DNA from: Neoceratodus forsteri
Taxonomy: Eukaryota > Chordata > Ceratodontiformes > Ceratodontidae
Direction of reading: 5' to 3'
Length of the DNA: 64,000 nt
Assembly (NCBI GenBank): GCA_016271365.2
Contig: CM028132.1
Coordinates: 586,403,001 to 586,467,000 of the forward strand
In this document: one piece after another, positions 1 to 11,520 of the stretch
Layout of the letters: each line of letters begins with the position of its first letter
Numbering within the stretch: the first letter of the stretch is position 1
Position numbers and translations under genes: made by a program
The notes under the pieces: generated by a model
What the model was told of the DNA's origin: nothing
The model's input: only the letters and a program-made list of their open reading frames with translations
Database searches by the model: none

Positions 1-909
1 AATAGTTCTCAGCACCTGGAGCCCCTCAGCACCTACTCCAACCTGGTCTTATTTAGATCACTGGCCTGTATCCCCCCCTTTTCTGTACTCTTTCTGCAGG
101 GCTTTCTCCAACCTCTACACATATTCAGACAGGAGTTCCCCCCTTTGCTGGCAGGTCTTCCTGAACCTCCACCACAAATCTTTGCAGGTGTTAGTGCTAC
201 CAAATGCACTGTCCAGTGTAGCTATGTAATGCTCTACACTGGCCTTGGGGTCTGTGGTCCGTAGAGACCAGATAGCATAGAGAACAGGACCTTGCAAACT
301 CTCCATCAACCTCTTGCATTTCTCCCCCTCATTACACTGCCAGTCCTGTAGCAGTGGTATCACACAGTTTACCCATGACTCATAATCTTCCTCCCCAGCA
401 GGAGTGGGTTTCATCCCTAAAAGTATTCTCAGCTTTCTATATGAGTCTGAAGGAATAGGTGCACACTCAGGGTGCGGCCTCACATTTTGGGAGGGGGGGG
501 CAGTGGGGGTTCAGACTCTCCATCCCCCAAGGAAACCACACTAAACAAAGTCACAATGGCATAGGCCTCCAACAATCCCTCGGGCACTAATGCCGCAGGA
601 TTCCAAGTAGCTTCTATAACATTTTTACACTCCAGTAACACAGTCAAAGTCGCAAAACAGAATCAAGCATTTTCCCCTGCACTTTTAACTTACCAGCCTT
701 GTTATTGTGGACATATGCCCTTCTATATCCCCTTCTCCCATGTTGGGGGGGTACCCCTAAAAGTAAAAGGGTCTTCTGGGGATCCATTTTCATACCTCCA
801 CTCCATTCTAACTTTACCTTAACTTTCTCTCTGGGCCTAACCTTAGGCCTGGGGTGGTAGAGCTGGGGGCAGGGAAAACAACAGTGATCTTTTTAGGTTG
901 GTCCTCCAT
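1..909 (-). pseudogene. PNMA-like Ty3/gypsy Gag, broken, runs off window
   Basis: Capsid-type Gag of an LTR retrotransposon. The best block is an open stretch at 115-483 with the PNMA-type pattern RKLRILLGMKPTPAGEEDYE, then a W..CVIPLLQDWQ-like segment and ESLQGP. A start codon at 909-907 follows the primer binding site and opens MEDQPKK. Further down, in other frames, comes an LLLLGVP segment like the N-terminal RRM-like half of PNMA proteins. At least two frame changes lie between 484 and 860, and a stop interrupts the reading at about 112, after which PNMA-like sequence (RRLEK.LQK type) continues to base 1. In living elements this protein forms the particle shell that packages element RNA. 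The PNMA relationship is family knowledge; that this copy is dead is seen directly from stops and frameshifts. Confidence 0.8.
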
Positions 910-934
910 GGTGGGTGTGGCTGGCGAACAGGAG

Positions 935-952
935 ATCCCAGTAGTGCCTCCA
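935..952 (-). promoter_or_regulatory. Primer binding site, tRNA-Thr type
   Basis: Read on the plus strand these 18 bases, atcccagtagtgcctcca, look like a tRNA 3' end including CCA. From memory they differ at two positions from the vertebrate tRNA-Thr(AGT) 3' end. They sit four bases beyond the LTR end at 957 and 26 bases before the Gag start, where a minus-strand primer site should be. A related TGGAGGCACTGC follows the LTR end at 7475. Confidence 0.7.
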
Positions 953-2784
953 AAGATGTAACTCAGGCGCCATATGCCAATGGTCTACTACCCCTGCCTA
1001 TTGACCTTCACACAGGCTAAGAGGTCCGGGTCCTGCTACGGTGGTATTCAGGGATTCTATTTTAGAAAAATAAATAAAATAACACAGTGCCTCTGCCCAG
1101 AGTAGGCTGCAGTGGGTCAGGTGTGTAACTGGTACAACCCCTTGGGATGTTGTACCTACCCATCTCCCCTTCCAACCACTCCACACACTGAACGCCAAAC
1201 AGTTTCCCAGTGCCATATACCACATACACTTTATAGTTGATTCCCACAAAACATACTTCACACAGCAATTTCAAACAGCAAAACACAGCTTTATTATGGG
1301 GAAGGGCTAGGATCAGGGTACCTGGCAAAAGAATAGCTATGGAGGTAAAAATGGTTAGGAAATTAATTCAGAACAATTAATAACATACAAGCCCATAGGC
1401 CAGACCACCCCAGCTGCCCACCTCCACTGGTACCAGTGACTACCATCTGTTCTTTCTGGGTACCCGGTAGTTCGCAGACCTGCTTGATGCCATGAGTTGG
1501 CCAGCATTGGGGCCTTAGGAATAACGCAACTGACTGCAACAATCAATTACTCCCCTTGATTGCCAGAGCAAGCCACGGGTACCTACAGTCCTGGAGATAT
1601 AGAGTGTTCCTGGTGCAGAGGGCTTCCACCAGTTAAATCTCAGGGCAGTTTAGATCTGAAAGGGCAGAACAAATGGGCAGGAGAAGGTATTCTGAAGACT
1701 TGATCTTGATTGAAAGCATGGCCACTTGTCCCCTTGTTTGAACATTTGCCCGCTTGTCACCTTCAGCCTATTCAGGCCCATTACAAAGCTCCCACGCAAG
1801 GCCCACCAAATACAGAGGACTCAGACCTAGGAGTGGCTCCACAGACCAGCTACCTCACAGGTCATGGGGTGCCCTATCTCCCCCAGCACATGACAGTTGC
1901 CCCCTGTAGCCAGCAGATCCCACTTGGTGGGAGTTAGCAAGTTCCCTACCTGGCTCTGAACTAAGCGGAGACTCTTAATTTCTCCTTCCTCTCAGCAGGG
2001 AACAGCTTCACTGTGTATCCAGAACAGTTTCTCCAACCTTTTTGCTTTCCAAGCCTTTTAGCACAAACTCCAACCCCAGATCAATAGATTCCGTCATCAG
2101 CTGGATTTCAGCAACAACCCCAGGTCCCTGAAGCATAGGGCTCCTGCTCACCTTTTCTCTCAAAGTCTCTTTGCTTTAAATCAGCCTCCACCTTTTCTCT
2201 GGCTTACTCACAGTTTCTGGCAAACCTCTTTCCCAGCTCAGATTTTTTCTCTCAGTCCCAAACTGTTACAAGATGGCTGCAGCAGAAGTCTCCGATTAAA
2301 AAGCAAGCTCCAACCAGATGCCTGGAACGATTAGCTCAAATGTACAGCTTCTCCAAACAGCAAGAACGATGCTCCAGTATTCCTCTGGCAAACTCCACTT
2401 TACTCCGATTTAAGCCCTGTGGAAGACCATAGAAGATTTCTGATGCAGTACAGAGCCCTTCTGACTTGATCAGACCCTAACCACAAACTGACCAAAGTCT
2501 CTGGGATTTCTCCTGATAATCCTGCCTTCTGATTGGCTTCTTCCAGTAATCAGTCAGACTATTAAGCACTCTGATTATTGATTTGTTAGGTCTCTTGGTG
2601 CCTGAAGATGTTTCAACCTTCTCCAATGAGTCCTCTGAAACAGTTTTTTTGGGCACCTAGTTATCTCATTGGCTGCCAGTAGGGGTCAAAGTATCTTAAC
2701 ATGGCTGCTATCAGTCAGTCCCACAGCAGTTCACCCAATGTCCCCACTTTCAGGTCCTGGTGCAGTTAAACCAAACACTATAAC

Positions 2785-3258
2785 CAGGGCCCCTACTTTT
2801 CTGCGGCACAGTGGGACCAAGTTCTGCAGCAAGACTACCATTTGCCACAGAACTTCTGCGGCAGTGGTTTGTAATTTCTGCAGAAGTTCTGCGGCACTAA
2901 CAAACTACCACATCACAGTGTCAGCTTGTCATCCTGACTTCACTTTCATGGCAGTGGTTACAGCAATCAGGATGGTGGAAAGCACAGTAACACTAGTTCA
3001 AAAATAACAGACATAAAAATAATTTTATGCCTAAAAAGGCAAAACAAATGTCTCTCCCTTAAGGTCCTAGCCTGTTGCATAAATGACATATGCAGCGGGG
3101 CTCTTATGTGATAAATAAGGTATTTCTATATGCATGCTATCTATCCCACTAATGAGGTTTCCACTATCACTTATATATCTGCATGTGCTTTCTACACCAC
3201 TCATGAGGTTCCCACTGTGTATCACTTATATATTTATATGCAATCTGTAACATACATA

Positions 3259-3311
<53 letters not shown>

Positions 3312-3316
3312 CAGAG

Positions 3317-3367
<51 letters not shown>

Positions 3368-4425
3368 TATATATATGTGTATATAAATATTTTAATTTCC
3401 ATGAACTTGCATCCTCATTCATACAGGTCCCATTGGAAATGGAATAGATCAGTTATTGCAAAACTCATTTTTCATGTCAACCTGCTTTCCCTGACACACT
3501 GTGTAACACCATCAGGCCATGACATGCATGTGACTCGATTGTGAGATAGAGCTTTCCAGCCCATCACAATATGTCCACCATGTGACAGAACACTGTGTCA
3601 TACCTTCCCAGGCTCCGAGCAGTGATGTGTTCCACCAATCCTTGTGCTGCCCAGCCAGCTCCCAGAGCTAATCTCTGAACCTGAGTTGCCAGCATGGAAA
3701 CACAGCATGCTACGATCTGGCAAAAATAGCTGACCCTACACACAACATTTCTCCATAACTTTTAGGTGATTTTATCAACCAATGACAATATGTAATCAAT
3801 AACCCTGGCAAAAATGCGTACAGTGCAATTATTTATTTTACAGGTCTATTCTTTCAGCAGGTCTACACATTATTATATTCCACTTTTCTGGGCATAATTA
3901 CTTTATTTTTCTTAAAAATGACAGTTAAATTAATTTTACCAGTTATTAATTTCAGATGGCATCTCTATACCTTAAAGGCACAAATAGGTTTGTACAAAGT
4001 GGGGTATGGACTTAACAGGTCTGTGCTATTGACAAGGTTTTGTTTAAGTTGGCCCTAGTGCAATAACGTAAGACTGAAAATTGTATTAGGCTGTAGTGCA
4101 GGTTGAGCAAATATCACCATGCATGATGTGCTGTGCCACCGTCTCTGGCAGTGGGAGCTGTGGTAGATAAGTGACTGTTCATTTCTGTTGCAGAATGCAG
4201 CCATTTCATTAGCTAATGTATGATGTTATAGCAATGATAACATCACATTCTGAGCATATGGGGGTTTTGGATATAAAAAGAGGGGAAGGAACCAGATTCT
4301 ATGGATAAACAGAAATATTAATAAAAATTCACCAAGAAGAGTGAATTCTGCGGCACCACAGAAGTTCTGCAGTAGATTGCAAGTTCTGCGCAAACTTCTG
4401 CGGCCGCAGAATTCTTGGGGCCTTG
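2785..4425. mobile_element. Non-autonomous hAT transposon
   Basis: Ends are CAGGGCCCCTACTTTTCTGC on the left and, on the opposite strand, CAAGGCCCCAAGAATTCTGC on the right, typical CAGGG-like hAT termini. Perfect 8 bp target duplications ACTATAAC lie at 2777-2784 and 4426-4433. Both subterminal regions (about 2800-2905 and 4341-4415) repeat the motif TTCTGCGGCA in inverted arrangement, as expected for transposase binding arrays. There is no transposase reading frame, so it would need a transposase from elsewhere. It carries a TG microsatellite and landed inside the gypsy LTR. Confidence 0.85.
3262..3360. repeat. (TG)n microsatellite, interrupted
   Basis: Two long TG runs (3262-3304 and about 3324-3359) are separated by gagagagacagagatactc and followed by TATATATA. 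Apparent reading frames here are only CV or TH repeats. Confidence 0.95.
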
Positions 4426-4989
4426 ACTATAACTTTTAACATGCCCCACAGTCTTGTAGCAGTCCCTTTTCCCTCTTAAATCACTGCACCATTGAAACAT
4501 TTTAGTTCCTTCCCTGCCTGTCACTAATGACATTTTGATCACTCTCCAGGCACTAGGCAGGCTCAGTTCATTCATCTTACTGCCACTTCATAAATATTAA
4601 TGAGGCTGCTCCCAAATGTGAGCACTTATTGGCGCTCTTTACTAAAACACTGTGGCAGCTTCTCAAGGGCCTCCTCCGGGTCTCCTGTCCCCACTCTGCT
4701 TAATCCTGGGAACAGGACCACCGGGGAGGCATTTAAACGGACACAACAACAACCAGAATCAGAAATGGGCTACGCGCATGCACAAGCTGTCTGACTGCAC
4801 CATAGTGCAAAAGCAAGTCGGCAGCTCCGTGCTTCACTCCTCTGGCCCCCTTCTGAATAAAAACAAATACGGGGCCAAATGGAGACTGCGGGGCACTAAG
4901 GGACCTGTGCCTGGATGCAGGGACACTACAGGGGAAAATTTACACAATGCTGGGATTCATCTGGGGGGGGGGTTAAGGAATGAGGCAGA

Positions 4990-5160
4990 GAGGTGATCCT
5001 CCCCATGTACAAGGTCCTTCTTAGACCACACCTTCAGTACTGTAACCAGTTCTGGATACTGCAGCACAGTGTAGACACTGAGAGGGGTGGCTTGGAGCAA
5101 GAGCTATGACAAGATGGACATACTCAAATTATTCCACCTAGAAAAGACAAACTGAAGGGG
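4990..5160 (+). pseudogene. CR1 RT C-terminal fragment
   Basis: Plus-strand frame reads [16 protein letters not shown] sequence, the LVRPHLEYC motif near the end of the CR1 ORF2 product. It has no intact frame and stops where the opposite-strand CR1 tail begins at about 5163. Confidence 0.6.
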
Positions 5161-5162
5161 GA

Positions 5163-5760
5163 CATGGAAACATAGACAATGCCGGCAGAAAACGATTGAT
5201 GGTCCATCCAGTCTGCATGTGGTTCCCTATCAATCCCCAGGACCCAAGTGTCATCCAGAGTACTATCCCTCACTATCCACCTCCCATTCCCCTACCTGCT
5301 ACTATTGCCCTGAGTAGCCACTGTACCCTTCACTCTGTCCCACCTGTGCTTGAAACTATTTGTGATCTTCTCACCTACCACCTCGGTTGGCAGACTGTTC
5401 CATGGTTCCACCATCCTCTCCCTTAAATAATACTTCCTCATATGTCTTTCCTAGTAAAACTTTTTAAATAATTAAATAAATAAATTCCTCTTGAACCTTC
5501 CACCTGCCAGTTTCCACTCATGCCTTATGACCTAGAACTGGTGCTTATGCTAAATAATTCCTCATAGTTCACCTTATGTATTCCTTTTCAGGAGTTTGAA
5601 GCTATCTATCATATCACCCCTTCCCCGTCAGGTCTCCTGTGAGTACATGCTTAGTGCCTTGAGCAGATCCTCATAAGATCTGCCCTGCTGGGCCTGTATC
5701 ATTCTGGTCACCCTCCAAAACAAGGCTGCTATCACTTGAAATGATGTGCCCTTAATTTTT
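5163..5760 (-). mobile_element. CR1 3' fragment, minus strand
   Basis: Minus strand encodes RMVEPWNSLPTEVVGEKI near 5330-5440, the conserved WNSLP C-terminal motif of CR1 ORF2. It ends with the CR1 tail GCAGACTGGATGGACCAT and then CTGCCGGCATTGTCTATGTT. 5'-truncated, as is usual for CR1. It lies against the plus-strand CR1 piece at 4990-5160. Confidence 0.75.
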
Positions 5761-5977
5761 GAGAACACTTGAAATACCAGTTGGTGCATTTAAAAATGCA
5801 ATGAAACAAGAGTTACAATTCCGATGTATGTTACAGATGAATACTGTGTTTTTCATGAGCTGTATTTAAAATTTATAATCAAGTTATGCATACAGTATGT
5901 GTTTGATATTTTTAATTTCATGTTTTTAATTTCTGCAATTTGTTATTTACTTCTATGTGTAACTTTTCAATTACGTG

Positions 5978-7572
5978 TGTAACCTCCCTGTTACCCGGGG
6001 TTACAAGAATCCCAGTTATACCTAGTGATAGGCAGGGAAGGCAGCTTGTGAAAGTCCAGTTAAATGGATTTCATACTGTCTCACTCTGTTCTCAGTCTCA
6101 GCTGAGACTGAGGTATGACATCATTTTAGAACTGTCGCAGCTGCATAAGCCACACTGGAATGTTGCAGCTAGGGAAGTTAGGATAGAATGTTGGGGAATT
6201 TGAAGTAGAGTGAGTAGTAGTCTGAATGTGGGCTCAGTAGAGGTAAAAGGTGTGCTGCAGCTGCAGGCCCTCAGAGCCCTTTGCTTAGCTCTGCCAGAGA
6301 GATATATTTTAGTTTAGGTGTGTGTTCTCACCTCAAGAGGAACACAACCGTGCCTGTTTGAAGTGGTGGAGACCGCCTTCCAAAGTTTCAAGGCTCCATT
6401 CCTGCGGAGATGGGGGAGAAGGAATCAGCCTGCTTCCTGGGGCAATTTCCTTGGCCCGGCTAGTGGAAAAAGAAGCTGCCTATGAGGATTTGTGCTGAGG
6501 CACCTGGAAGTTTCATTATGATTCAGAAGAGAAAAAGCCTGTGGGGCACCTGCAACCAAGGGGTGAGTTTGCTCTGCTAAAATTCCAATGTGTTTTCACC
6601 TGGGACAAGATGAATTTAAGTGATTGTTAATGTGCAGTCAGGAAAAGACAGCCAAGTACAGTTTTAAATGTTGTGGGAATTGGACTGCTTAACTCTGTGG
6701 GGGTCTAGAGAAATGGACACAGCCACTCATTAAGTATTTCTCAAGTTCAGCACATGTGGAATGGAAGGACAGTAAATTAAATGTGACATACATTTAAAGA
6801 GAATCTACAAAGTGTTTCTAGAAGAGGTCAAAGAGTCCAGAGGAACGGCCGGATATGATTTATGGGAGCAAGAGGTAGGAGACCCCCCCCATCTGGTGCA
6901 ACCAGAGTCACCTCTGCGGGTTCGCTTTGGGACACCTTTTGCTTTCTCTCAGGTACTTGGTCAGTGCCTGAGAAAAGTACCCAGATGTGGGATTGTGAAG
7001 AAGATTCCCTGATGGAGCCAGAAGTGCTCATGTGTGGTATAGGGAGCCACAAATAAATCTCCATGATAAATGGAAATTAGTCCAAGGGCTGGCAAGGGAG
7101 CTGAGCCAAGGAGAGAAGGTAGTCCAAGGGCTGGCAAGGGTGCCGAGCCAGGGAAACCAAAGAAGAGTAAAACTAGGGCAGTGTGCCCTGTGTGTTGCTA
7201 AACCCAAGGGTTTAAGATTTAAGAAGATATGTGTCTGTGGAGGAAAATGTGCATTACCAGAAGTGTAGCCCTGTGGGGGTCCGTCTATGCTTTATTGTTC
7301 ATTTTGGTTGTGAATAAAAGTCACACTGTAGAATCCCAACTCCTTGTATGCACATTCAGTTATTGCTTCCTGTGTCTGGATTGCTTTGGGTGCCCCTGTG
7401 CAAAGTAACCAAACCTAGCCAACATGCCGAGTGAAAATTTTCTCCCCGAGCCCAGGTCCCAGGTAGAGGGTTACACAATGGAGGCACTGCACAGCGCTAA
7501 TAACACAAAAATACCACCAACCCGACCCCTGGAGGCTCCCATCTGGTAGTCTGTGACCACCCTGGGGTTACA
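5978..7572 (+). mobile_element. Gypsy-type LTR remnant with TSD CGTG
   Basis: Begins TGTAACCTCCCTG and ends CCTGGGGTTACA. CGTG flanks it on both sides (5974-5977, 7573-7576), the duplication size usual for Ty3/gypsy. An LTR end also occurs at 7475 (gagggttaca), followed three bases later by TGGAGGCACTGC (7479-7490), the tRNA-Thr-type primer site seen at 935-952. The last 97 bp are therefore probably leader joined to an LTR end by internal deletion. AATAAA at 7313-7318 supports plus orientation. A minus-strand copy of the same LTR is at 51757-53182. Confidence 0.75.
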
Positions 7573-7872
7573 CGTGTATAACAACAAACAGGAACACCTT
7601 GTAAATAGGGTATGTATCACCCTAATGAATGGTGTGTGAAAAATGTTTCAATCCTGTATAAATAAACATTTTTACTCCTACTTCATTGCACCACTTCTAG
7701 CTTGTCCTTTTATTTCCTGAGCTGAGGACTCCAGAACTGGGCACAGCACTCCAGGTGTGACCTTACCATTGATCTATAAAGGAGTAATATTACCTATTTC
7801 TTCTACTATCAGAATCCATCTCAATACATCCTAGCATCCTATTTCCCTTACTAAAAGCCTTATTGAATTGGC

Positions 7873-7950
7873 TTGATTGTTTGAAGGTGTCACTAATGAT
7901 GATTGTTTGAAGGTGTCACTAATGATGATTGTTTGAAGGTGTCACTAATA
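7873..7950. repeat. 26 bp minisatellite, three copies
   Basis: Three tandem copies of a 26 bp unit beginning gattgtttgaaggtgtcac, within the 3' part of CR1 copy A. It expanded after insertion, since the unit is ordinary CR1 sequence. Confidence 0.9.
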
Positions 7951-7984
7951 GTAACTCCTAAGTCCATTTCTTCTGTCATAGTGC

Positions 7985-8225
7985 TCAGCTTGCTCCCTCC
8001 CATCCAGTACTCTGTCCTGGGGTTCTTGTTCCCTTGGTGCATTGCATCATCTTGCACTTTTTGAAACTGAATTTCAACTGCCAGACCTTAGACCACTTCT
8101 CCAGTCTATGCAGGTCACTCTGCATCTCCCTAACTCTCTCGTTGCTGTCCACCCTTCCAAAGAGCTTTGTGTCATTTCTGAAGAGACAAAACCTGCCCTG
8201 GATTCCTTCTCTAATGACATTCAAG
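7985..8225 (-). pseudogene. CR1 copy A RT palm/thumb fragment
   Basis: Minus-strand frame holds REGIQGRFCLFRNDTKLF, corresponding to the CR1 RT motif F-A-D-D-T-K with the first catalytic Asp replaced (RND), followed by LHRLEKWSKVWQLKFSFKKC, the usual NLxxWAxxWQMxFNxxKC region. It is the continuation of the RT that breaks off at 10511; the second CR1 lies between. Confidence 0.75.
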
Positions 8226-8252
8226 TTTTCAGCAGATACATACCCCTTTGAC

Positions 8253-8882
8253 TCATCCAGTCTGCCCATTTCCTCTGCCTACTGTGCCACTGCAGCCCTT
8301 GTACAATCTCCGGTCGTCCCCACCCCTTATGTTCCTTCGAAGGTCCCCTTGTATCTGTCCCAAGCATGCTTGAATCATGCAACTGTTTTGGCATCTACCA
8401 CCTCCACTGGGAGGCCATTCCAGGCTTCCACCACCCTCTCTGTGAAGAAATATTTCCTTCACATCCCCTCTAAGCCTCCCCACCTCCAGCTTCATAGTGT
8501 GACCCCCTGTGCTCGAGTCTGTCTTCCTGAGGAAAATGCTACTTCCTTATACCTTGTTAATACTGTACCTGTTATGTATTGGAATGTTTTTATCATATCC
8601 CCCTTTCCCTTCTTTCCTCCAGTAAGTGCATATTCAGTTCTCTTTGTCTCTCCTTGTAGGACTTTTGATGCAGTCCCTTCACGTTTTGATTGCCCACCTC
8701 TATATCGCCTCCACTCTATTCCTGTCCTTCCGGAGGAGGAGCCTCAAGTACTGGATACAGTACTCAAGGTGTGGTCTTACCAGCGACCTGTACAGGAGCA
8801 ACACTATCTCCTTCTTCCTACTGGTAATACCCCTCCCTATGCACCCCAGCATTCTACTAGCCCTTTCCCATTGCCTTTTCAC
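8253..8882 (-). pseudogene. CR1 copy B ORF2 C-terminus
   Basis: SLVRPHLEYCIQYL (8700-8882) is followed, frames shifting, by KEIFLHRE and a WNGLPVEV motif (8253-8495), the standard C-terminal end of CR1 ORF2. The long plus-strand frame at 8034-8942 over the same bases is its antisense shadow. Confidence 0.75.
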
Positions 8883-9071
8883 TCTGCTTGGCTACCTTCG
8901 AGTCATCAGAAATTATTACCCCCAGGCCCCTTTCCTGTTTGATGGTTGCCAGTACCTCCCCTGCCAATTGATATGTAGTCCCAGGTTTCTGTGCCCCAAG
9001 TGCATGATTTTGAATTTTTAGCATTGAAACCCAGCTGCCAAACACTTGATCATTCTTCTAACTTCTGCAAA

Positions 9072-10010
9072 TCACTGCTCATTTTTTTCAGCAACCCTGG
9101 TATGGCCACTTTTGGCAGATTTTTGTGTCATCCATGAACAGGCAGACTTTCCCTTCCTGCCCTTTTGCAATGTCGCTAATAAAGACATTGAAGAAAACTG
9201 GCCTAGTATTGACTCCTGAGGCACCCCACTTGTCACCCTGCCTTCTCCCAAGTGGACTGCATTTACCACCACCTTCTGACTCCTACTGCTCAACCACCTT
9301 CTTACCCAGTTTACTACTTTCTGTCCCACTCCTAGACAGGCTAGTTTGTTCACCAGTCTTCTATGTGGAATGGTGTTGAAGGCCTTCCTGAAATACAGAT
9401 ATGCCACATCTACCGCTCTACCCTGATCCACTTCCCTGGTCACTCAGTCAAAGAACTCGATCAGGTTTGTCTAGCAAGATCTCCCAGTTGTGAAACCATG
9501 TTGCCTTTGATCCTGCAGTCTGCTTGTTTCAAGGTATTCCACTATCCTTTCCTTCAATAGTAATTCCATTACCTTGCCCACTACCAAAGTCAGGCTGACA
9601 GGTCTATAATTTCCTATCTCCTCCCTATTCCCACTTTTGTAAAGTTGGACCACATCTGCACTTCTTCAGTCCCTCTGAACCACCCCTGTGTCCAGCAATA
9701 AGTTGAACAAAACTACCAGTGGTGCCAACAGCACCTCTCTGAGTTTCTTCAGTAGCCTAGGGTGAACCCCATCCAGTCCCATTGCCTTGTCAACTTTTGA
9801 TTTTGCTAGTACTCGGAGGGCTTCCCCCTCTGTGAAAAGACTAGTGTCCATCTCCCTACTAATTCTGCTCCTGTTCATTATCTTTGGCTCATCACCTACC
9901 CCTTCTATTGTAAATACTGAACAAAAGTATATGTTCAATATATCCGCCTTCCCTTGGTCCCCTTCCTCACAGACCCCCCCCATTTGCCCTTTATCCTTGT
10001 TATCCCACAC
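9072..10010 (-). pseudogene. CR1 copy B reverse transcriptase
   Basis: Three minus-strand frames cover RT fingers and palm. The first (9666-10010) has the GLDGVHP block; the second (9471-9653) has NYRPVSLTLVVGKVMELLL and QRQHGFTTGRSC; the third (9072-9443) has the palm block with VPQESILGQ in place of GVPQGSVLGP. The motif-A Asp is lost (YLYFRKAFNTI instead of FLDFxKAFDxV), and the FADD box appears only in a shifted frame. Target-primed reverse transcription is the family's role; this copy cannot perform it. Confidence 0.75.
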
Positions 10011-10510
10011 TTTGATCTTTCTCTTCTTACTAATATAGCTAAAGAAGGTTTTATCCCCTTTTTAATTGTCTGGGCAATATTCTCCTGTTTGTGCTTTTGT
10101 TCTCCTCACTGACTGCCTTCCCTGCCTCCCTTTGTTTCTCCTGGTAAATTAACCTATCCTCCTCTTTCTGTCTTTTTGTATTTCTTAAATGCTAGTTTTT
10201 TTTCTTTTACTGTTTCTGCTAGCTCTCTGGAGAACCATAGTGATCTTCTTTTCCTCCTCCCTGACATTAGCTGTTTCGGTGCCCTCTTTAATTTTTGCCC
10301 GTTGGCCCTCGACTCACCCTCCCATCCCTATCCTTGCTAGAGTGTCCCTGAGGCATTTTCCTATTGTCTTGAAATTGGCCTTCCTAAAGTCCATGACCCT
10401 CATCCTTGTGTGGTTCAATGCAAACCTATTTTTTATGCTAAACCACACCATACAATGGTCACTGCTCCCCAGGTGCTCCCTCACTGTGATGCCAGCAACA
10501 CTGTCCCCAT

Positions 10511-11520
10511 TCATCAGTCACTGATGAATATATTGAAGAGAACTGGCCCCAGGAATGATCCCTGTGGTACCCCACTCATGACCACCCTCTCTTCTGATTC
10601 GACCCCATTTACCATGACCCTCTGCTGTCTCTCCCTCAGCCAAGTTTTTACCCATCTCATCATGGCCCTTGCTGCCCCAAATCCTCTATTTTGTTTTCAG
10701 CAATCGCCTGTGAGGCACTGAGTCAAAGGCCTTACTGAAATCATAACAGAGTAAATCCATGGAGTGGCCAGTATCTAATGTCTTCATCACTCAGCCAAAG
10801 AAAATTACTAGGTTAATCTGACAAGCCCTACCTGTCATGAACCCATACTGTTTACTATCGTGGAGGTCATTGCTCTCCAGGTAATCTAGTAGGTTCTCCT
10901 TGACTAGTAACTACATCAGCTTTCCCACAACTGAGGTAAGACTGCCAGGACTGTACAGTACTAGTTCCCCACTTGCTCCTTGTCCCACTGTCCTCTTGTG
11001 GAGCGGAACTATGTTCCCCACCTTCCAGTCCTTCAGAACCACACTGTCTGTAATAAGCTATTGAATAGCCCTACCAGTGGTTCAGCTAGTTCTGCTGCCA
11101 GTTCACAGAGCACACTCAGGTGCTCCCTGTCTGGTCCCAGGACCTTATCTATCTTAATGGCTGTAGGTTAACTAGAATCTGCAGCTTATCCAGTAGGTAG
11201 GGAAATGGGCAGACTGGGTGGGCCAAGTGGTCCTTATCTGCCGTCAAAGTCTATGTTTCTATGTTTCTATGTTAATGGCTGCTAACTCTTTCCATGCCCT
11301 ATTGTTGATGAATATTGGCTGGCTTATCTCCAGGACTACCTTTGTGCTGCCTTGATGCCACTCTCTGGCAAGGACCCACTGTTTTCCCTGGTGAAGACGA
11401 AGCAAAAGTAGTCATTACGGATGTTTGCCTTTTATCTGTCCTCCTCTATTACCCTACCTATCTCAGATAGCCTAACAATTCCCCTCTTTTCCTACTTTTT
11501 ACCCTAGTAGACTTAATTAA
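10511..11520 (-). pseudogene. CR1 copy A RT N-terminal half
   Basis: Minus strand reads INNRAWKELAA at about 11310-11272, then KIDKVLGPDREHL from 11153 down, and further RT sequence ending [19 protein letters not shown] at 10570-10511. Stops are frequent. The break between 11272 and 11153 is a small insertion, the break at 10511 is copy B. Confidence 0.7.
11164..11271 (+). mobile_element. Short CR1 3' tail insertion with 10 bp TSD
   Basis: A 108 bp piece holding gggcagactgggtgggcc, ccttatctgccgtcaaag and a (TATGTTTC)n tail, the plus-strand 3' end of a CR1. TTAATGGCTG occurs immediately before (11154-11163) and after (11272-11281). Removing it restores a continuous CR1 frame on the opposite strand. 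Confidence 0.85.

Larger units (their letters stand above)
957..4975 (-). mobile_element. 5' LTR of PNMA-gag gypsy element, split by hAT
   Basis: The 3' end of this LTR is precise: tgtaactcagg at 957 (minus-strand ...GAGTTACA), followed by the primer site and gag. A TTTATT at 1290-1295 (AATAAA on the minus strand) is the likely poly(A) signal. The LTR resembles those at 49233 and 55512: the GGCAGGGGTAGTAG end block, a tccccac...ggtgcag block near 2740, and, beyond the hAT, an AATATTAATGAG/GCGCATGC region like 51240-51470. The 5' end is taken at the run of G followed by ttaa near 4975 and is approximate. Removing the hAT gives about 2.4 kb. Confidence 0.6.
8226..10510 (-). mobile_element. CR1 LINE (copy B), nested in copy A
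   Basis: 5'-truncated CR1 beginning in the endonuclease C-terminus (SSDHCMVWFSI at 10314-10514, catalytic SDH kept). It continues through linker and RT: KAMGLDGVHPRLLKKLREVL at 9666-10010, NYRPVSLT at 9471-9653, an RKAFNTIPHRRLVNKLACLG block at 9072-9443. It ends with the C-terminal ERVVEAWNGLPVEVVDAK-like motif near 8400-8460 and the CR1 tail gggcagactggatgag near 8260. Near both junctions the minus strand shares ACT(GA)TGAATG-like sequence, a possible imperfect TSD. Confidence 0.75.

Noticed and set aside
935..952. tRNA-Thr fragment as part of a tRNA gene
   Set aside because: Only the 3' end is present and its place next to an LTR fits a primer binding site.
3130..3544. Open frames rich in Cys-Val or Thr-His
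   Set aside because: Produced by the TG microsatellite; no coding evidence.
8034..8942. 302-codon plus-strand open frame, the longest in the window
   Set aside because: It is the antisense of CR1 ORF2, whose motifs read clearly on the minus strand.
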